This document shows positions 63,976 through 64,000 of a stretch of 64,000 bases of DNA, piece after piece. Both the position numbers and the translations under genes were made by a program. The notes under the pieces are model-generated. The model was not told the origin of the DNA. It saw only the letters and a list, made by a program, of their open reading frames with translations, and searched no databases. The first letter of the stretch is position 1; each line of letters opens with the position of its first letter. Source of the stretch: Streptomyces sp. ISL-10 (GTDB lineage Bacteria > Actinomycetota > Actinomycetes > Streptomycetales > Streptomycetaceae); the NCBI RefSeq assembly GCF_018614575.1, contig NZ_JAGGOJ010000032.1, forward strand, positions 99,248 to 163,247, written 5' to 3'.

Positions 63976-63983
63976 ACGCCCTA
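63962..63983 (-). repeat. IS-end-like inverted repeat, right
   Basis: Read on the minus strand it is TAGGGCGTGTCCGGCAGATC and AT, pairing with 62341-62362 with one mismatch. The two repeats enclose the transposase and the DUF6624 gene, 1,643 bp in all. Confidence 0.75.
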
Positions 63984-64000
63984 GTGTCCTGCGCCAGAGA

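Noticed and set aside
1..64000. tRNA, rRNA or CRISPR features
   Set aside because: No cloverleaf-like sequence, rRNA signature or regularly spaced repeats were seen when reading through the window.

Overview
The window is high-GC DNA with GTG/ATG starts, TetR, AraC and SpoIIE-type regulators, DUF3558-, DUF4913-, DUF6233- and DUF6624-like proteins and a very dense load of insertion-sequence debris. This points to Streptomyces or a close relative, and to an accessory region such as a chromosome arm or a large, probably linear, plasmid. Many genes are truncated, and several otherwise good genes are broken by a single-base shift. Some of those shifts may be assembly errors, so 'pseudogene' here means broken in this sequence.

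Region by region. 0.6-1.7 kb: divergent TetR/SRPBCC pair. 2.5-3.8 kb: two transposase remnants. 3.9-9.2 kb: terpene locus with a P450, a CYP157-like P450 lacking ExxR, a truncated third P450 and a class I terpene synthase whose signature residues match selinadiene-type synthases; hairpins terminate the transcripts. 9.2-12.4 kb: helicase relic, membrane SpoIIE phosphatase and recombinase/transposase scraps. 12.5-15.1 kb: TetR divergent from an MFS exporter coupled to a cupin. 15.3-19.3 kb: Tn3 relic, a TPR regulator split by inversion and an 810-residue PAS/GAF/SpoIIE/ATPase protein.

21.1-36.5 kb is the main find: a 15,439-bp Tn3-family transposon bounded by 33-bp inverted repeats (one mismatch) and a 5-bp target duplication (AAGTA). 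It sits inside an IS21-type istA gene whose halves rejoin in frame when the element is removed. It carries a resolvase with a 44-bp palindrome beside it, a Tn3 transposase, an SSB, small DNA-related genes and, as largest cargo, a 2,044-residue secreted RHS/YD-repeat protein followed one base later by a 59-residue two-helix membrane protein. This looks like a WapA-type contact toxin with an immunity candidate.

36.9-43 kb: a methyltransferase, then an operon of tyrosine recombinase, HTH protein and a zinc-ribbon protein with a degenerate recombinase domain, then small plasmid-type genes and relics. 43.2-49.9 kb: lipoprotein flanked by 98-bp direct repeats, an SDR/AraC pair, an IS701 relic and a DUF4386/TetR pair with twin operators. 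50-56.7 kb: IS relics and remnants of a conjugation locus (coupling protein, DUF4913) fused to a second, decayed RHS gene that still has its own C-terminal tip and small membrane protein. 57-64 kb: SpoIIE phosphatase, recombinase and ISL3 relics, universal stress protein, CBS protein, and an IS5-type transposase next to a DUF6624 gene between two IS-end-like repeats.
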